Counted from the first letter of the stretch, positions 26,733-38,131 are shown. The stretch is DNA of 64,000 nt from Nocardia speluncae NBRC 108251 (GCF_001613245.1 NZ_BDBZ01000013.1:179292-243291), one strand, 5' to 3'. Numbers and translations are program-made. The notes: generated by a model from the letters alone, not told the origin.

Positions 26733-28270
26733 CGCGGTCCTTCTCCTGGATTGACGCGTAGCCTACGCGCGTCCAGGGCCGGGAACACGCCGTCTGCGAC
26801 AGCCCATCCGGCCGCCAATTCCCGGGCCCGCGCGAACTGGCCCGCGCCCACGGCGCCCGCGATCTCCCGGACGGCGTGGGCGTGCTGGTGGGACCGGTCG
26901 CGGGCGTATCCGGCGGCGGAATCCTTGCTGACCATGAACGCCCAGTCGCTGGACACCGTGAGAATGGCTTCGCGTAGGAGCTGGTCGGCCACCGGGTCAC
27001 GGCCGGTGGGCGCGTCGGCCCGCATCTTCGCGGTCGTGTCGAGGGCGAGCCGGACGATTTCTTCGTTCAGTTCGACCAGGTCGCGGACCTGATCGCCGGC
27101 CCAGACCCGCCAGTCCTTACCCGACCCCCACGAGGAATCGGCGAGCGGAACCGGATCGCCGACGAACCCGCGTTCGCGCGCGTCCGCGAGGGTGCCGACG
27201 GTGACCCCGGCTTCCGGTAGTGCGCGCAGTACCTGGGCGAGCCACTGCGGGCCCTCGTGCCACCAGTGTCCGTACAGCTCGGTATCGAAGGCCGCAACCA
27301 CCAGTGCGGGCCGTCCGATTCGCTCGGATTCGGTGATGAGCCGCTTACGTACGGTTGCGACGAAATCGGTGACGTCCCGCTCGACCTGCGCCGCGGCGAG
27401 TTCGGGGTCGTAGGGCGCCTTGTCCGGCCCGGCAACGGTTTTCCCGGTGACCCGGGCGGGTTTGAGTCCGGTGGCGTGGTCGTAGTGGTGGAAGTCTCGG
27501 TAGGCGCCGTTACCCGGGTAACCCGATTTCGGTGACCACACCCGGTAGCTGACAGTGAGATCGCGCCCGAACGCGACGACGGGTGAATCGCGGACCGGCC
27601 GGCCGAACGAGGTATCCCCGCGTAGTGCGGGTCCATCGACCATGAAATGGGTCACACCGGCGGCGGCGTAACCGTCTTCCATCCCCGGCGTGAACCCACA
27701 TTCCGGTGCCCAGATCCCCGAGGGCGTATGACCCCAGCGCAGGCGTGCGTCGATCAGCCCTTCGCGCAATTGGAAATCGCGCAGCCGTTCATCGAGTAAG
27801 GGCTGGAAGGGGTGCGCCAGCGGGCCGCCGAGCAATTCGATGGCATCGGCGTCGAGCAACTGCCGCCAGACCGGCGCCGCCCCGTGCCGCCAGCTCTGCT
27901 CGAACTCGGCCAGCGCTGCCACCGCGAGCCGGTGCTCGTGCCGGCCGAGCGCCTTGTTTCCGGCCATGGCGGCCTCGTCGGCCCGCAACTGCCAGTTGCC
28001 GAGCCAGTGATGCATTCCCGCAAGCGAATGCGGATCGTCGAGTTGTGCTGCGAGAACAGGGGTTATCCCCAGTGTCAGCAGATGTGAGCGGCCCTCGTCG
28101 GCGAGCGTGCGCAGTACCTCGACGACCGGCAGGTACGACGCCGCCCACGATTGGTAGAGCCATTCCTCGCCGACCGGCCATCGGCCGTGATGGGCCAGCC
28201 AGGGGAGGTGCGAGTGCAGGACGAGCGTGAACTGTCCGGGTACCGCGTCGCCGGTGTTGTTGCCGCTCAC
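26729..28270 (-). CDS. GH57-family alpha-glucan branching-type enzyme (Rv3031 type)
   Basis: A 513-residue member of glycoside hydrolase family 57. Signature elements: HSHLPWL at the start, IWAPECGF holding the nucleophile glutamate, and AFDTELYGHWWHEGP with the acid/base aspartate. The C-terminal part is helical, as in branching enzymes of this family. The position equals Rv3031, proposed to branch or trim the MGLP precursor glucan. Its ATG overlaps the methyltransferase stop and its stop overlaps the glucosyltransferase start, giving a tightly coupled operon. Confidence 0.9.
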   Translation of the reverse strand: MSGNNTGDAVPGQFTLVLHSHLPWLAHHGRWPVGEEWLYQSWAASYLPVVEVLRTLADEGRSHLLTLGITPVLAAQLDDPHSLAGMHHWLGNWQLRADEAAMAGNKALGRHEHRLAVAALAEFEQSWRHGAAPVWRQLLDADAIELLGGPLAHPFQPLLDERLRDFQLREGLIDARLRWGHTPSGIWAPECGFTPGMEDGYAAAGVTHFMVDGPALRGDTSFGRPVRDSPVVAFGRDLTVSYRVWSPKSGYPGNGAYRDFHHYDHATGLKPARVTGKTVAGPDKAPYDPELAAAQVERDVTDFVATVRKRLITESERIGRPALVVAAFDTELYGHWWHEGPQWLAQVLRALPEAGVTVGTLADARERGFVGDPVPLADSSWGSGKDWRVWAGDQVRDLVELNEEIVRLALDTTAKMRADAPTGRDPVADQLLREAILTVSSDWAFMVSKDSAAGYARDRSHQHAHAVREIAGAVGAGQFARARELAAGWAVADGVFPALDARRLRVNPGEGPR

Positions 28271-29052
28271 GGTTTCACCGCTCGGGCGACCAGGTCGAGG
28301 CTGGCGTCGATATCGGCGGGAGTCAACGCGAAATCGTCGACGGTGATACCCGCGACGTCGGTGGTGAGTTCGGCCGGCCAGGGCTCGCCGGCCAGCGCCC
28401 GCTCGATCTGTGCGTCGATGAAGGAGCCGCCGTGTTTGTCGTCCAGTGCGCGCAAGCTCGGGCCGTGGTGCACACCTGTCATGAGCTCCACCCGGAAGCC
28501 GGCTTCCTCGAGCAGTCCGGTCAATTCGGCAGCGTTCAGTTCGCGTGTGTGGAAGGGGTTGAGCGGGGTGTCACGCCCGGGGGAGAAGGTGATCCGGTTG
28601 GGGGTGCTGATGAGCAGTTCACCGCCGGGGCGCAGCACGCGCAGGCATTCGCGCAGGAACTGCACCTGATCCCAAAGGTGTTCGATCACTTGGAAATTCA
28701 CCACGGTGTCGACCGTGTCGTCCGGCAGTGGGAGGGCGGCCAGGTTACCGCGGATCATCTGCACCCGGGGGTACCGTGCGCGTACATGCGCGGCCGCGCC
28801 GCGGTCGTAGTCGAGCCCGATCACCGCGGTCGCGATCTCGGCGATCATATTTGCGCCGTATCCTTCGCCCGACCCTGCCTCGAGTACCACCTTGTCCGCG
28901 CACCGCGACAGCAGCCGGTCGTAGACGATCTCGTGCCGGCGGAACCAGTAGTTCTCCTCCGCGATACCCGGCACCGTCCGCTCGCCGGTCAACGGCAGCG
29001 GCTCCAGTACGTCAGGGGTGGCCGGTGCGGCGGGAATCACAGCCTCGCTCAT
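28267..29052 (-). CDS. SAM-dependent methyltransferase of the MGLP operon (Rv3030 type)
   Basis: A 261-residue class I methyltransferase: VLEAGSGEGYGANMIA (motif I), GLDYDRGAAAH, NFQVIEHLWD and LRVLRPGGELLISTPN. It corresponds to Rv3030, reported to methylate the glucan or its reducing-end unit in mycobacterial methylglucose lipopolysaccharide synthesis. It is the first gene of the leftward operon with the GH57 and GT4 genes (4-base overlap). The ATG at 29052 faces fixA across a shared promoter region with an inverted repeat. Confidence 0.9.
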   Translation of the reverse strand: MSEAVIPAAPATPDVLEPLPLTGERTVPGIAEENYWFRRHEIVYDRLLSRCADKVVLEAGSGEGYGANMIAEIATAVIGLDYDRGAAAHVRARYPRVQMIRGNLAALPLPDDTVDTVVNFQVIEHLWDQVQFLRECLRVLRPGGELLISTPNRITFSPGRDTPLNPFHTRELNAAELTGLLEEAGFRVELMTGVHHGPSLRALDDKHGGSFIDAQIERALAGEPWPAELTTDVAGITVDDFALTPADIDASLDLVARAVKP

Positions 29053-29121
29053 TGCGACGAGGTTACTGGTACTGCCCGGTACACGGGTGTCCAGGGAGGC
29101 CCTCCGGGTGGCCGCGCTTGT

Positions 29122-29153
29122 AAGTTACCCACGAGTAACTTAACGTAGGGTAA
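29122..29153. promoter_or_regulatory. operator-like inverted repeats between the MGLP operon and fixA
   Basis: AAGTTAC (29122-29128) and GTAACTT (29135-29141) form a perfect 7-bp inverted repeat with a 6-base gap. A second overlapping pair, TTACCC (29125-29130) and GGGTAA (29147-29152), is also present. The site stands in the divergent promoter region and may control both operons. A related TACTCCCAAGTA lies upstream of gdhA. Confidence 0.5.
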
Positions 29154-29247
29154 TGTCTCGGCCTGAGCTACTCACATGGACGTACGGCCGCTGGAGATCG
29201 TGCGACCGCCAACACAGGTAACCAGAACAGGAGGTCGACGAAGACCG

Positions 29248-30033
29248 ATGCCGAATATCGTCGTACTCATCAAGCAGGTGCCCGATACCTGGTCCGAGCG
29301 CAAGCTGACCGACGGTGACTTCACACTCGACCGTGAAGCCGCAGACGCGGTGCTCGACGAGATCAACGAGCGCGCCGTCGAAGAAGCCCTCCTGATCAAG
29401 GAGGCCCAGGGCGGTGAGGTCACCGTGCTCGCCGCCGGCCCGGATCGCGCCACCGAGGCCATCCGCAAAGCCCTGTCCATGGGCGCCGACAAAGCCATCC
29501 ACATCAACGACCCGGCCATCCACGGCTCCGATACCGTCCAGACCGCGTGGGTCCTGGCCGGTGCACTGGGGCAGGTCGAAGGCGTCGAACTGGTCATCGC
29601 CGGCAACGAGGCCACCGACGGCCGTTCCGGTGCCGTTCCGGCCGTTATCGCCGAGTACCTGGGCATCCCGCAGCTCACCCATCTGCGCAAGCTCACCGTC
29701 GACGGCGAGAAGATCACCGGCGAGCGCGAGACCGACGACGGCGTGTTCAAGCTGGAGGCGACGCTGCCGGCCATCGTCAGCGTCACCGAGAAGATCAACG
29801 AACCGCGCTTCCCCTCCTTCAAGGGCATCATGGCCGCCAAGAAGAAGGAAGTGCAGACCTTCACCCTGGAAGATCTGGGCATCGACCCGTCGACCGTGGG
29901 TGTGGCGAACGCGGGCACCGCGGTGACCGCGTCCACCCCGAAGCCGCCGCGCACGGCGGGCGAGAAGATCAGCGACGAGGGCGACGGCGGCACCAAGATC
30001 GCCCAGTACCTGGTCGGCCAGAAGATCATCTGA
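29248..30033 (+). CDS. fixA: electron transfer flavoprotein beta subunit
   Basis: A 261-residue ETF beta subunit (FixA/EtfB). It opens with NIVVLIKQVPDTW and carries the conserved GNEATDGRSGAVPA segment that binds the AMP/flavin side, with a C-terminal arm for the alpha subunit. With fixB it carries electrons from acyl-CoA dehydrogenases to the respiratory chain in the cytoplasm. The ATG at 29248 gives the conserved start. The only strong AGGAGG (29229-29234) is 13 bases away, longer than usual. fixB follows 38 bases later. Confidence 0.95.
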   Translation: MPNIVVLIKQVPDTWSERKLTDGDFTLDREAADAVLDEINERAVEEALLIKEAQGGEVTVLAAGPDRATEAIRKALSMGADKAIHINDPAIHGSDTVQTAWVLAGALGQVEGVELVIAGNEATDGRSGAVPAVIAEYLGIPQLTHLRKLTVDGEKITGERETDDGVFKLEATLPAIVSVTEKINEPRFPSFKGIMAAKKKEVQTFTLEDLGIDPSTVGVANAGTAVTASTPKPPRTAGEKISDEGDGGTKIAQYLVGQKII

Positions 30034-30071
30034 GTCCCCGCACCCGCAGCAACTTCTAGGAGAAGAGACAA

Positions 30072-31028
30072 ATGGCAGAAGTACTTGTGCTCGTAGAGCA
30101 CGCCGACGGTGCGGTCAAGAAGGTGACCACCGAACTGCTGAGCGCCGCCGCCGCCCTCGGCGAGCCGTCGGCCGTGGTGGCGGGCGCCCCCGGCACCGCC
30201 GACAAACTGTCCGACGCGCTGGCCGCGGCCGGTGCCGCCAAGATCTACGTCGCCGAATCCGACGATGTCGAGAACTACCTCATCACGCCGAAGGTCGACG
30301 TGCTGGCCGGCCTGGTCGAATCCGCCTCCCCGGCGGCCGTCCTGGTCGCCGCGACCGCCGAGGGCAAAGAGGTCTCCGGTCGCCTGGCCGCTCGTATCGG
30401 CTCCGGCCTGCTGGTCGACGTCATCGACGTCAAAGCCGACGGCTCGGCCGTGCACAGCATCTTCGGTGGCGCCTTCACCGTCGACGCCAAGGCCACCGGC
30501 GATGTGCCCGTGATCTCCGTTCGCCCCGGTTCGATCGAGGCGAAACCCTCGGCCGGCGCCGGCGAGAAGGTCACCGTCGAGGTTCCTGCGCAGGAAGAAG
30601 GCGCCGTCAAGGTCACGAGCCGCGAGCCCGTCGTCGCGGGTGACCGGCCCGAGCTCACCGAGGCGAATATCGTCGTCTCCGGTGGCCGCGGTGTCGGTTC
30701 CGCCGACAACTTCTCCGTGGTCGAGACCCTGGCCGATTCGCTCGGCGCGGCCGTCGGCGCCTCGCGTGCCGCGGTCGACTCGGGCTACTACCCGGGCCAG
30801 TTCCAGGTCGGCCAGACCGGTAAGACGGTTTCCCCGCAGCTGTACGTCGCCCTGGGCATCTCCGGCGCGATCCAGCACCGGGCCGGTATGCAGACCTCGA
30901 AGACCATCATCGCGGTCAACAAGGACGAAGAGGCGCCGATCTTCGAGATCGCCGACTACGGCATCGTCGGCGACCTGTTCAACGTCGCCCCGCAGCTGAC
31001 CGAAGAGGTCAAGAAGCACAAGGGCTGA
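30072..31028 (+). CDS. fixB: electron transfer flavoprotein alpha subunit
   Basis: A 318-residue ETF alpha subunit (FixB/EtfA). The N-terminal half is variable. The C-terminal FAD domain is clear: [20 protein letters not shown], then [23 protein letters not shown] and [21 protein letters not shown]. The ATG at 30072 has a good AGGAGA site. Co-transcribed with fixA as in mycobacteria; a strong hairpin terminator follows at 31063. Confidence 0.96.
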   Translation: MAEVLVLVEHADGAVKKVTTELLSAAAALGEPSAVVAGAPGTADKLSDALAAAGAAKIYVAESDDVENYLITPKVDVLAGLVESASPAAVLVAATAEGKEVSGRLAARIGSGLLVDVIDVKADGSAVHSIFGGAFTVDAKATGDVPVISVRPGSIEAKPSAGAGEKVTVEVPAQEEGAVKVTSREPVVAGDRPELTEANIVVSGGRGVGSADNFSVVETLADSLGAAVGASRAAVDSGYYPGQFQVGQTGKTVSPQLYVALGISGAIQHRAGMQTSKTIIAVNKDEEAPIFEIADYGIVGDLFNVAPQLTEEVKKHKG

Positions 31029-31062
31029 GCGCCCCGCGGCTCTGTCCGCACCCGTTCACGAC

Positions 31063-31098
31063 AACGCCCGGCCGGTTCATCCGGCCGGGCGTTCGCTT
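31063..31098 (+). terminator. intrinsic terminator after fixAB
   Basis: AACGCCCGGCCGG (31063-31075) and CCGGCCGGGCGTT (31081-31093) form a perfect 13-bp stem with a TTCAT loop, followed by CGCTTTTC. This is a clear terminator for the fixAB transcript. Confidence 0.9.
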
Positions 31099-31146
31099 TT
31101 CGTGCTCCGGCCGGTGAGCGTACGCCCGGAAATCTGTGGCGAAAAT

Positions 31147-31158
31147 TACTCCCAAGTA
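31147..31158. promoter_or_regulatory. operator-like palindrome upstream of gdhA
   Basis: TACTCCCAAGTA is a palindrome with 4-base arms and a 4-base centre, about 170 bases before gdhA. It shares the TTACTC...(A/G)GTA pattern with the site in front of fixA. The two may share a regulator. Confidence 0.35.
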
Positions 31159-31311
31159 GGTTTGAACCGCGTTGAGTGTATCCAGGTGGGAGGCTCATTC
31201 GGGCCGGCAGTTAGGCTCACAACGGTGTCCTCGTGGCGGAGAGGTTCGTGACAGATGCGAAAGCTCGAGCGCGGCCCGACGGGTCGATCAGCACGTGGTC
31301 ACCGCTGATGA

Positions 31312-32676
<1,365 letters not shown>

Positions 32677-32858
32677 CGGACGGGTCGAACGCGACGATCG
32701 GTTTCCACCTCGGACCGATCGCGGGAGCGAGCCGCTTGTCGCGCAGTGGTACTCAGGGCTGAGATGAGTGTAGGCCCCGAGACCGATGTGGTCCGCCGCC
32801 CATTTCGCGAGGATGGTTGGGAGCCCGCCGCTGGGGTGGGCAGCGGAGTGGAGGGCAT

Positions 32859-33701
32859 ATGAAACTGGAAGCCGGGCAGGTCGCTGTCGTCACCGGTGCC
32901 GCGAACGGGATCGGTGCGGCCGTTGCCGCCGCACTGGTGCAGCGGGGGCTGCGAGTGGTCCTGGCCGATACGGATTCCGAGGCGCTGGCGACAACCGCTA
33001 CCGAACTCGGTAACCGGGCAATCGCCGTGCCCACCGATGTCGCCGATATCGAACAGGTGCGCGTGCTCGCCGACCGGACGCTCGCCGAATTCGGCCGCGT
33101 GGATCTGGTGTTCAACAATGCGGGGATGGGAACGGGCGGGCCCAGCTGGGAGATCGATCCGGGCGATTGGGACCGGGTCTGGGCGGTGAATATCGGCGGC
33201 GTCGTGAACGGGATCCACGTCTTCACACCGCATCTGATCAGCGCGGGGCAGGGGCATATCGTCAACACCGCCTCCTTGGCAGGGCTCACGGTCGGCCTGT
33301 TCGGTGCCCCGTATGCGGCGAGCAAAGCGGCACTCATCTCGCTCTCGGAATCGCTGCGCGGGGAACTCGACCTGGTCGCGCCGAATATCGGTGTGACAGT
33401 GGTGTGCCCGGGCCCGGTGGATACCCGGATGTTGCGTGGTCTCACCGACCTCGCTACTCCACCGGAGGGCGGGGCAACGGAATCGGAGGAATTGCCGCCG
33501 GAAGTAATGGCCAAGCTGGCGCCGATGATGGAGGCCGTCGCCGAGATGGCGACAGAGATGATCACGGCGACCCGGGCGGCGGAGATCATCCTCGATGCGG
33601 TGGAATCCGGAAAGTTGTACGAAACCACGCACCCGGATATGGCGGTCGCCGCCCGTGAGCGGATCGACACGATTCTGGAATCTTTCGGCACTACTGCCTG
33701 A
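32859..33701 (+). CDS. short-chain dehydrogenase/reductase
   Basis: A 280-residue classical SDR: cofactor motif TGAANGIG, NNAG, catalytic Ser in NTASLAG and YAASK with the Tyr and Lys. An acidic residue after the second strand (ADTDSEAL) suggests NAD preference. The C-terminal 60 residues, rich in Met and Glu, extend beyond the minimal SDR. The ATG at 32859 with GGAGGG is chosen over an in-frame start 14 codons upstream. The substrate is unknown; the acyl-CoA synthetase beside it is convergent, not co-transcribed. Confidence 0.9.
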   Translation: MKLEAGQVAVVTGAANGIGAAVAAALVQRGLRVVLADTDSEALATTATELGNRAIAVPTDVADIEQVRVLADRTLAEFGRVDLVFNNAGMGTGGPSWEIDPGDWDRVWAVNIGGVVNGIHVFTPHLISAGQGHIVNTASLAGLTVGLFGAPYAASKAALISLSESLRGELDLVAPNIGVTVVCPGPVDTRMLRGLTDLATPPEGGATESEELPPEVMAKLAPMMEAVAEMATEMITATRAAEIILDAVESGKLYETTHPDMAVAARERIDTILESFGTTA

Positions 33702-33709
33702 ACCGCGAC

Positions 33710-33742
33710 TTCGCCGGGCCGCCGCCACTGCGGCCCGGCGAA
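33710..33742. terminator. bidirectional terminator between the SDR and acyl-CoA synthetase genes
   Basis: TTCGCCGGGCCGC (33710-33722) and GCGGCCCGGCGAA (33730-33742) form a perfect 13-bp stem with a 7-base loop. It stands between two convergent stop codons (33701 and 33769). Confidence 0.85.
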
Positions 33743-33768
33743 ATCCGCAATCATTCACGTGCGGGAGA

Positions 33769-35403
33769 TCATTCGTCCATGCTCTCGAGCAGTGCCAGGG
33801 CCCGCTCACGCATCTCCACCTTGCGCACTTTCCCCGTAACGGTCATCGGGAATTCGTCGACCACGTGCACGTAGCGCGGGACCTTGTAGTGCGCGAGCCG
33901 GCCCTCGCAGAACGCGCGAAGTGCCGCGGCGTCGAGGGCGGGGGTACCCTCACGCATCCGGACCCACGCCATGAGCTCCTCGCCGTAATGGGCGTCGGGG
34001 ACGCCGATCACCTGCGCGTCGAGAATATCGGGATGGGTGTAGAGGAACTCCTCGATCTCACGCGGGTAGATGTTCTCGCCGCCGCGGATCACCATATCTT
34101 TGATCCGCCCGGTGATGGCCACATAGCCGGCGTCGTCCATGATCCCGAGATCGCCGGTATGCATCCAGCGGGCCGCGTCGACGGCCTCGGCGGTTTTCTC
34201 CGGCTCCTCCCAATAGCCGAGCATGACCGAATAGCCCCGGGTGCACACCTCACCGGGCTCACCGCGCGGCAGCGTCCGGCCGCTCACCGGGTCGATGACT
34301 TTGATCTCCAGATGCGGGCCCACCCGCCCGACCGTTGCCGTGCGCTGGTCGATACTGTCGTCTGCTCTGGTCTGGATGGACACCGGTGATGTTTCCGTCA
34401 TGCCATAGCAGATCGTCACCTCGCTCATCCCCATTCGCTCGATGACCTGTTTCATCACTTCCGCCGGGCACGGAGACCCCGCCATGATCCCGGTTCGCAG
34501 CGTCGACAACCGGTAGTCGCCGAAACCTGGTTCGGCGAGTTCGGCGATGAACATGGTCGGCACCCCGTACAGCGATGTGCACCGCTGCGCCTGTACCGCG
34601 GCGAGGGTGGCCGCGGGGTCGAACGCCGGCGCCGGGATGACCATTGTCGCCCCGTGACTGGTGCAGGCCAGATTGCCCATCACCATGCCGAAGCAATGGT
34701 AGAACGGCACCGGGATGCACACCCTGTCCTGATCGGTGTAACCGCAGATCTCGCCGACGAAGAATCCGTTGTTGAGGATATTGTGGTGGCTCAGCGTCGC
34801 CCCTTTGGGGAAACCCGTTGTGCCCGAGGTGTATTGGATATTTATCGGATCGTCTGCGGATAACCGGTCCTGTGCGTCGGCGAGCGCGGCCGGGTCGGCG
34901 GCGCGGCCCGCGGAGAGTAGGCCGGACCAATCCGCGCTGCCGAGTAGTACGACCCGTTCCAGCGCCGGGCACCCCGACCCCACCTCCTCCAACATGGCGG
35001 CGTAGTCCGAAGTCTTGAATGCCGGTGCCGCGAACACCATCCGGATACCCGCCTGCCGGAGCACGTACTCCAGTTCGTGCGCGCGATACGCGGGGTTGAT
35101 CGTCACGAGAACAGCCCCGATCTTGGCGGTCGCGTACTGGACGAAAACCCATTCGGGGCAGTTCGGCGCCCAGATCCCGATCCGGTCGCCGCTGCCGATC
35201 CCCGCCGCGAGCAACCCCGAAGCCAGCGCATCGATCTCGGTCGCCAGCGCGCGGTAGCTCCAGTGCCGTCCGCCGGCTACATCCACCAGGGCATCGTTAT
35301 CGGGGAAAGTGGCCACTGTGCGATCGAAGTTGTCGCCGATCGTATCCCCGAGCAGCGGTATATCCCACGCGCCGGAGGCGTAACTCTTCTGGGCTCTACT
35401 CAT
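33769..35403 (-). CDS. fatty-acyl-CoA synthetase (AMP-binding)
   Basis: A 544-residue ANL-family ligase that activates fatty acids with ATP and CoA. Motifs: P-loop [21 protein letters not shown], the ATP-binding [24 protein letters not shown] hinge, and the catalytic lysine in MTVTGKVRK. The sequence is closest in pattern to medium/long-chain FadD enzymes of the FadD35 kind. The ATG at 35403 has GGAGAGG upstream; the frame is open 23 codons further. No mycobacterial counterpart is recalled here. It probably feeds beta-oxidation, with electrons passing to fixAB. Confidence 0.93.
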   Translation of the reverse strand: MSRAQKSYASGAWDIPLLGDTIGDNFDRTVATFPDNDALVDVAGGRHWSYRALATEIDALASGLLAAGIGSGDRIGIWAPNCPEWVFVQYATAKIGAVLVTINPAYRAHELEYVLRQAGIRMVFAAPAFKTSDYAAMLEEVGSGCPALERVVLLGSADWSGLLSAGRAADPAALADAQDRLSADDPINIQYTSGTTGFPKGATLSHHNILNNGFFVGEICGYTDQDRVCIPVPFYHCFGMVMGNLACTSHGATMVIPAPAFDPAATLAAVQAQRCTSLYGVPTMFIAELAEPGFGDYRLSTLRTGIMAGSPCPAEVMKQVIERMGMSEVTICYGMTETSPVSIQTRADDSIDQRTATVGRVGPHLEIKVIDPVSGRTLPRGEPGEVCTRGYSVMLGYWEEPEKTAEAVDAARWMHTGDLGIMDDAGYVAITGRIKDMVIRGGENIYPREIEEFLYTHPDILDAQVIGVPDAHYGEELMAWVRMREGTPALDAAALRAFCEGRLAHYKVPRYVHVVDEFPMTVTGKVRKVEMRERALALLESMDE

Positions 35404-35906
35404 CACCGGTCCTCTCCCGGCGCCCACACGGACGCCTGTATCCGGAGCCGTAGGCGTAACTCTTGCCGCCATGACCCGATGAGATAGTGATACAGGTCAC
35501 TGGCCATCGGCCACCCCCGAACGGGGGTAGAACGGGCTGATCCGGGACGTCGCATCGGCGGCCCCCGATCGCCGGTACGAGGGCCACCGGATTCCCTAGG
35601 ACGTGCACCCCGCTGTAGCGGGTGCGATCGCGGCGGCGCGGTTGTCCAGGCCGATGCATAGCTGAAGTGACAGTGCAACGCACGGCGGTCAACCCGGTGG
35701 CATGGTCGGCGGAACCGTCGCGTGACCGCACTCTCCGAACGACAACGGACGGCCCGTCGATGACGACGGCTGCTGCCGCTGCCGTCGGAAACCGAGAGTA
35801 TCCGGCTCGGCGTGACAGGTTTGACCGTGCCGTGACGGCATAGTTTCGACTGTTCTCGCCGGGCGGATCCGCGCCGGCGATGGCCGACCCGATGGGAGGC
35901 TGCCGT
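35404..35906. other. intergenic region with no supported gene
   Basis: About 500 bases between the acyl-CoA synthetase start and the DUF4177 gene. It should contain both divergent promoters. A GTGATACAGGTCAC near-palindrome at about 35486-35499 could be an operator. Short open frames here lack ribosome sites. I see nothing else. Confidence 0.4.
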
Positions 35907-36098
35907 ATGGCGGTGCAGTGGGAACACAAGGTGCTGAAGTACAAGCTCCGTATGAAGGGCTTCGACTATGAGCAGATGGAGCAGGACCTCAACGATCTGG
36001 GGCGCAAGGGTTGGGAAGCGGTCGGGACGCTGGCGCCGAGCTTCGGCTCCGGGCAGGCCATCGAGGTCGCTCTCATACTGAAGAAGCGCAACGACTGA
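35907..36098 (+). CDS. small DUF4177-like protein
   Basis: A 63-residue protein of the pattern WEHKVLKY....FD...MEQDLNDLGRKGWEAVG, typical of DUF4177: two strands and an amphipathic helix. The family is common in Actinobacteria and has no known function. The ATG at 35907 follows GGGAGG at a good distance; an in-frame start 9 codons earlier is less likely. It stands alone before the lipase gene. Confidence 0.8.
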   Translation: MAVQWEHKVLKYKLRMKGFDYEQMEQDLNDLGRKGWEAVGTLAPSFGSGQAIEVALILKKRND

Positions 36099-36294
36099 GG
36101 CGCGCGATAGGTGGGGTCGGCTGTCTCGGCGGCCCCGGTCGGGATCGATCATCGGCCGCGGTCCGGAACTTCCCGATTCGCTCCGCCGACGTGGCGCACC
36201 GTGCTACGTTCTAGAATGAATTTCAGTTTTTGGCCGTGGCGACCGGTTTTCGGTGGAGCGAGGTCGCGCTGCCGCAGATGGTTGGAAGCGTGAT

Positions 36295-37494
36295 ATGAAA
36301 ACAGATGTGTCCCGTCGCAGCACCGGAAAATGGCGCGTCGCGATCGTGCTCGCGGCCATCGCCCTGGTCGCCACGGCATGCGGCGAATCGGCCGACCGGC
36401 CCGACAGTGCCGCGCCGGGCGCGCTGATCACCGCCACACCGGTGCGATTGTCTCCCGATACGGTGGTGCCCGAGGATGCCCGGACCGAACGCATCACCTA
36501 TCTGTCGCAATCCGCTGCAGGGCAGGAGGTCCTGGTTTCCGGGACGGTCACCGTCCCGGCCGGCGAGCCACCCGAGGGCGGTTGGCCGGTTATCAGCTGG
36601 GCGCACGGCACCACCGGCGTCGGTGACGCCTGCGCCCCGTCGGCGCACAGCGTGGGCGGGCCGGCCCGCGACTATCTGGCTGCCACCGATCCCGTCATCG
36701 CCCGATGGGTTGCCGGCGGGTACGCGGTCGCCGCCACGGATTACGAGGGCCTGGGAACACCGGGCGGCCATCCGTACATGAACGGCGTCAGCGCAGGCCA
36801 TACCGTCACCGACATCGTGCGTGCCGCGCGTGAACTCGATTCCCGGATCGGAACGAAATGGGCTGTGGCCGGACATAGCCAGGGCGGGCACGCCGCCTTG
36901 TTCACCGCCGCTCAGGGTGCCGAATACGCCCCGGAACTCGATCTCGTCGGCGCCGTGTCCTACGCGCCGGGCAGCCGCACCAGCGATACCGCCGCGTATA
37001 TGGCAGCCGGCGGTCCCGGGGTGCGTGCGGCAATACCGTTCCTGCCGGTACTGCTGCTCGGCGCCGAGGCCGCAGACCCGGCGCTTTCGGCCGAGGCGAT
37101 GATCAGCGATGCGGCGCGGCCGCTGCTCGATGTGGCGCGCACCGGCTGCATGGACCAGATCAAAGCGGCAGCGGCCAGGATCCCGGCCGATGATCTGTTC
37201 GCGCCCGGCGCCGATACCGCCGCGCTCACCGCGTACTTCGCCGGTCAGGAGCCGGAGGAGTTGAACCTGACGGTTCCGGCGCTGGTCGCGCAAGGCACCA
37301 CCGACGCCCTGGTCGCTGCACCGATCACCACGCAGATCACCGAGAAGTTGTGCGCCGATGGCTCGCCCGTGGGCTACCGATCCTACGAGGGTGCAGACCA
37401 CCGTGGTGTGCTCACGGCCGCGGGCGATGATGTCGACGCCTTTCTCGGCACGTTGTTCGCCGGCGACGACCCGGGTCCTATGTGTGGAGCATGA
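36295..37494 (+). CDS. secreted lipase-type lipoprotein
   Basis: A 399-residue predicted lipoprotein with a signal peptide and lipobox VATAC (Cys29). The mature part is an alpha/beta hydrolase of the secretory lipase (LIP) family: WAHGTTGVGD near the oxyanion hole, GHSQGGHAALF with the nucleophile serine, GTTDALV with the probable acidic residue, and YEGADHRGVL with the catalytic histidine. The ATG at 36295 has GGAAG upstream. TAGAAT at 36212-36217 could be its -10 box. It probably acts on acylglycerols outside the cell. Confidence 0.88.
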   Translation: MKTDVSRRSTGKWRVAIVLAAIALVATACGESADRPDSAAPGALITATPVRLSPDTVVPEDARTERITYLSQSAAGQEVLVSGTVTVPAGEPPEGGWPVISWAHGTTGVGDACAPSAHSVGGPARDYLAATDPVIARWVAGGYAVAATDYEGLGTPGGHPYMNGVSAGHTVTDIVRAARELDSRIGTKWAVAGHSQGGHAALFTAAQGAEYAPELDLVGAVSYAPGSRTSDTAAYMAAGGPGVRAAIPFLPVLLLGAEAADPALSAEAMISDAARPLLDVARTGCMDQIKAAAARIPADDLFAPGADTAALTAYFAGQEPEELNLTVPALVAQGTTDALVAAPITTQITEKLCADGSPVGYRSYEGADHRGVLTAAGDDVDAFLGTLFAGDDPGPMCGA

Positions 37495-37598
37495 CGAGCC
37501 GGGCCCCGAGGTCGTCTCCCGCTGGGCAGCCGTAGGCACTCGGAGCCGGCTACCGTACGGCGGGGTGGTCGACCACGGCCGCGGCGGATACTCGAGGG

Positions 37599-37922
37599 AT
37601 GGCGGGATACGAATCGCAGGCGCAGCCGCGGTGGCGTGGTACGGGCCACCGTAGGTTTCCGCTGGCCGCGGCAGTAGACGGGCACTGGTGGGTGTTGCGG
37701 CTGAACCCTTTTCCCGACCACAGCCTGTGGACCCTGTTCGTCGACGGTGCTGCCCGCTACGACCTCGACGATGCGCCACCGAGCTGGGGTGTTCTCGCTC
37801 CGGCATCCGCGCCGCTGCTGGATCCGTGGACCGCCGACACTCTGCTGGCGCCGCTGCGCGGTTTCACGGTGTATGGCAGTGAGGCCGGGAAGCCGTGCGA
37901 CGACCCGTTCTGCTGCGGCTGA
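37599..37922 (+). CDS. hypothetical protein, actinobacterial type
   Basis: A 107-residue protein with a Trp-rich first half (FPLAAAVDGHWWVLRLNPFPDHSLWTLFVDG) and a C-terminal CDDPFCCG with three cysteines. No membrane segment or signal is seen. I do not recognise the family. The pattern suggests a small beta-domain. The ATG at 37599 lies 104 bases after the lipase stop; co-transcription is possible. The Cys cluster may bind metal, but this is only a guess. Confidence 0.6.
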   Translation: MAGYESQAQPRWRGTGHRRFPLAAAVDGHWWVLRLNPFPDHSLWTLFVDGAARYDLDDAPPSWGVLAPASAPLLDPWTADTLLAPLRGFTVYGSEAGKPCDDPFCCG

Positions 37923-38131
37923 ACCGGCGCGGTTCTCCGTAAGGCGGCCGGTTCCCGCCCGACTCCCGGCTGTGCGCGCAACCGGAGCGCAGGAAAGCGA
38001 ACCAGCGTCGCAAACATCGAAAGCCGGCTATCGATTGCCCGGCCGCAGGAACACGACCGACCCGGTATGCGACGGCGCCGGGCCGGTTGGTTGCGTGGGA
38101 CCCGGGAACTCGTTCCGGCCGCTATGCGCCG

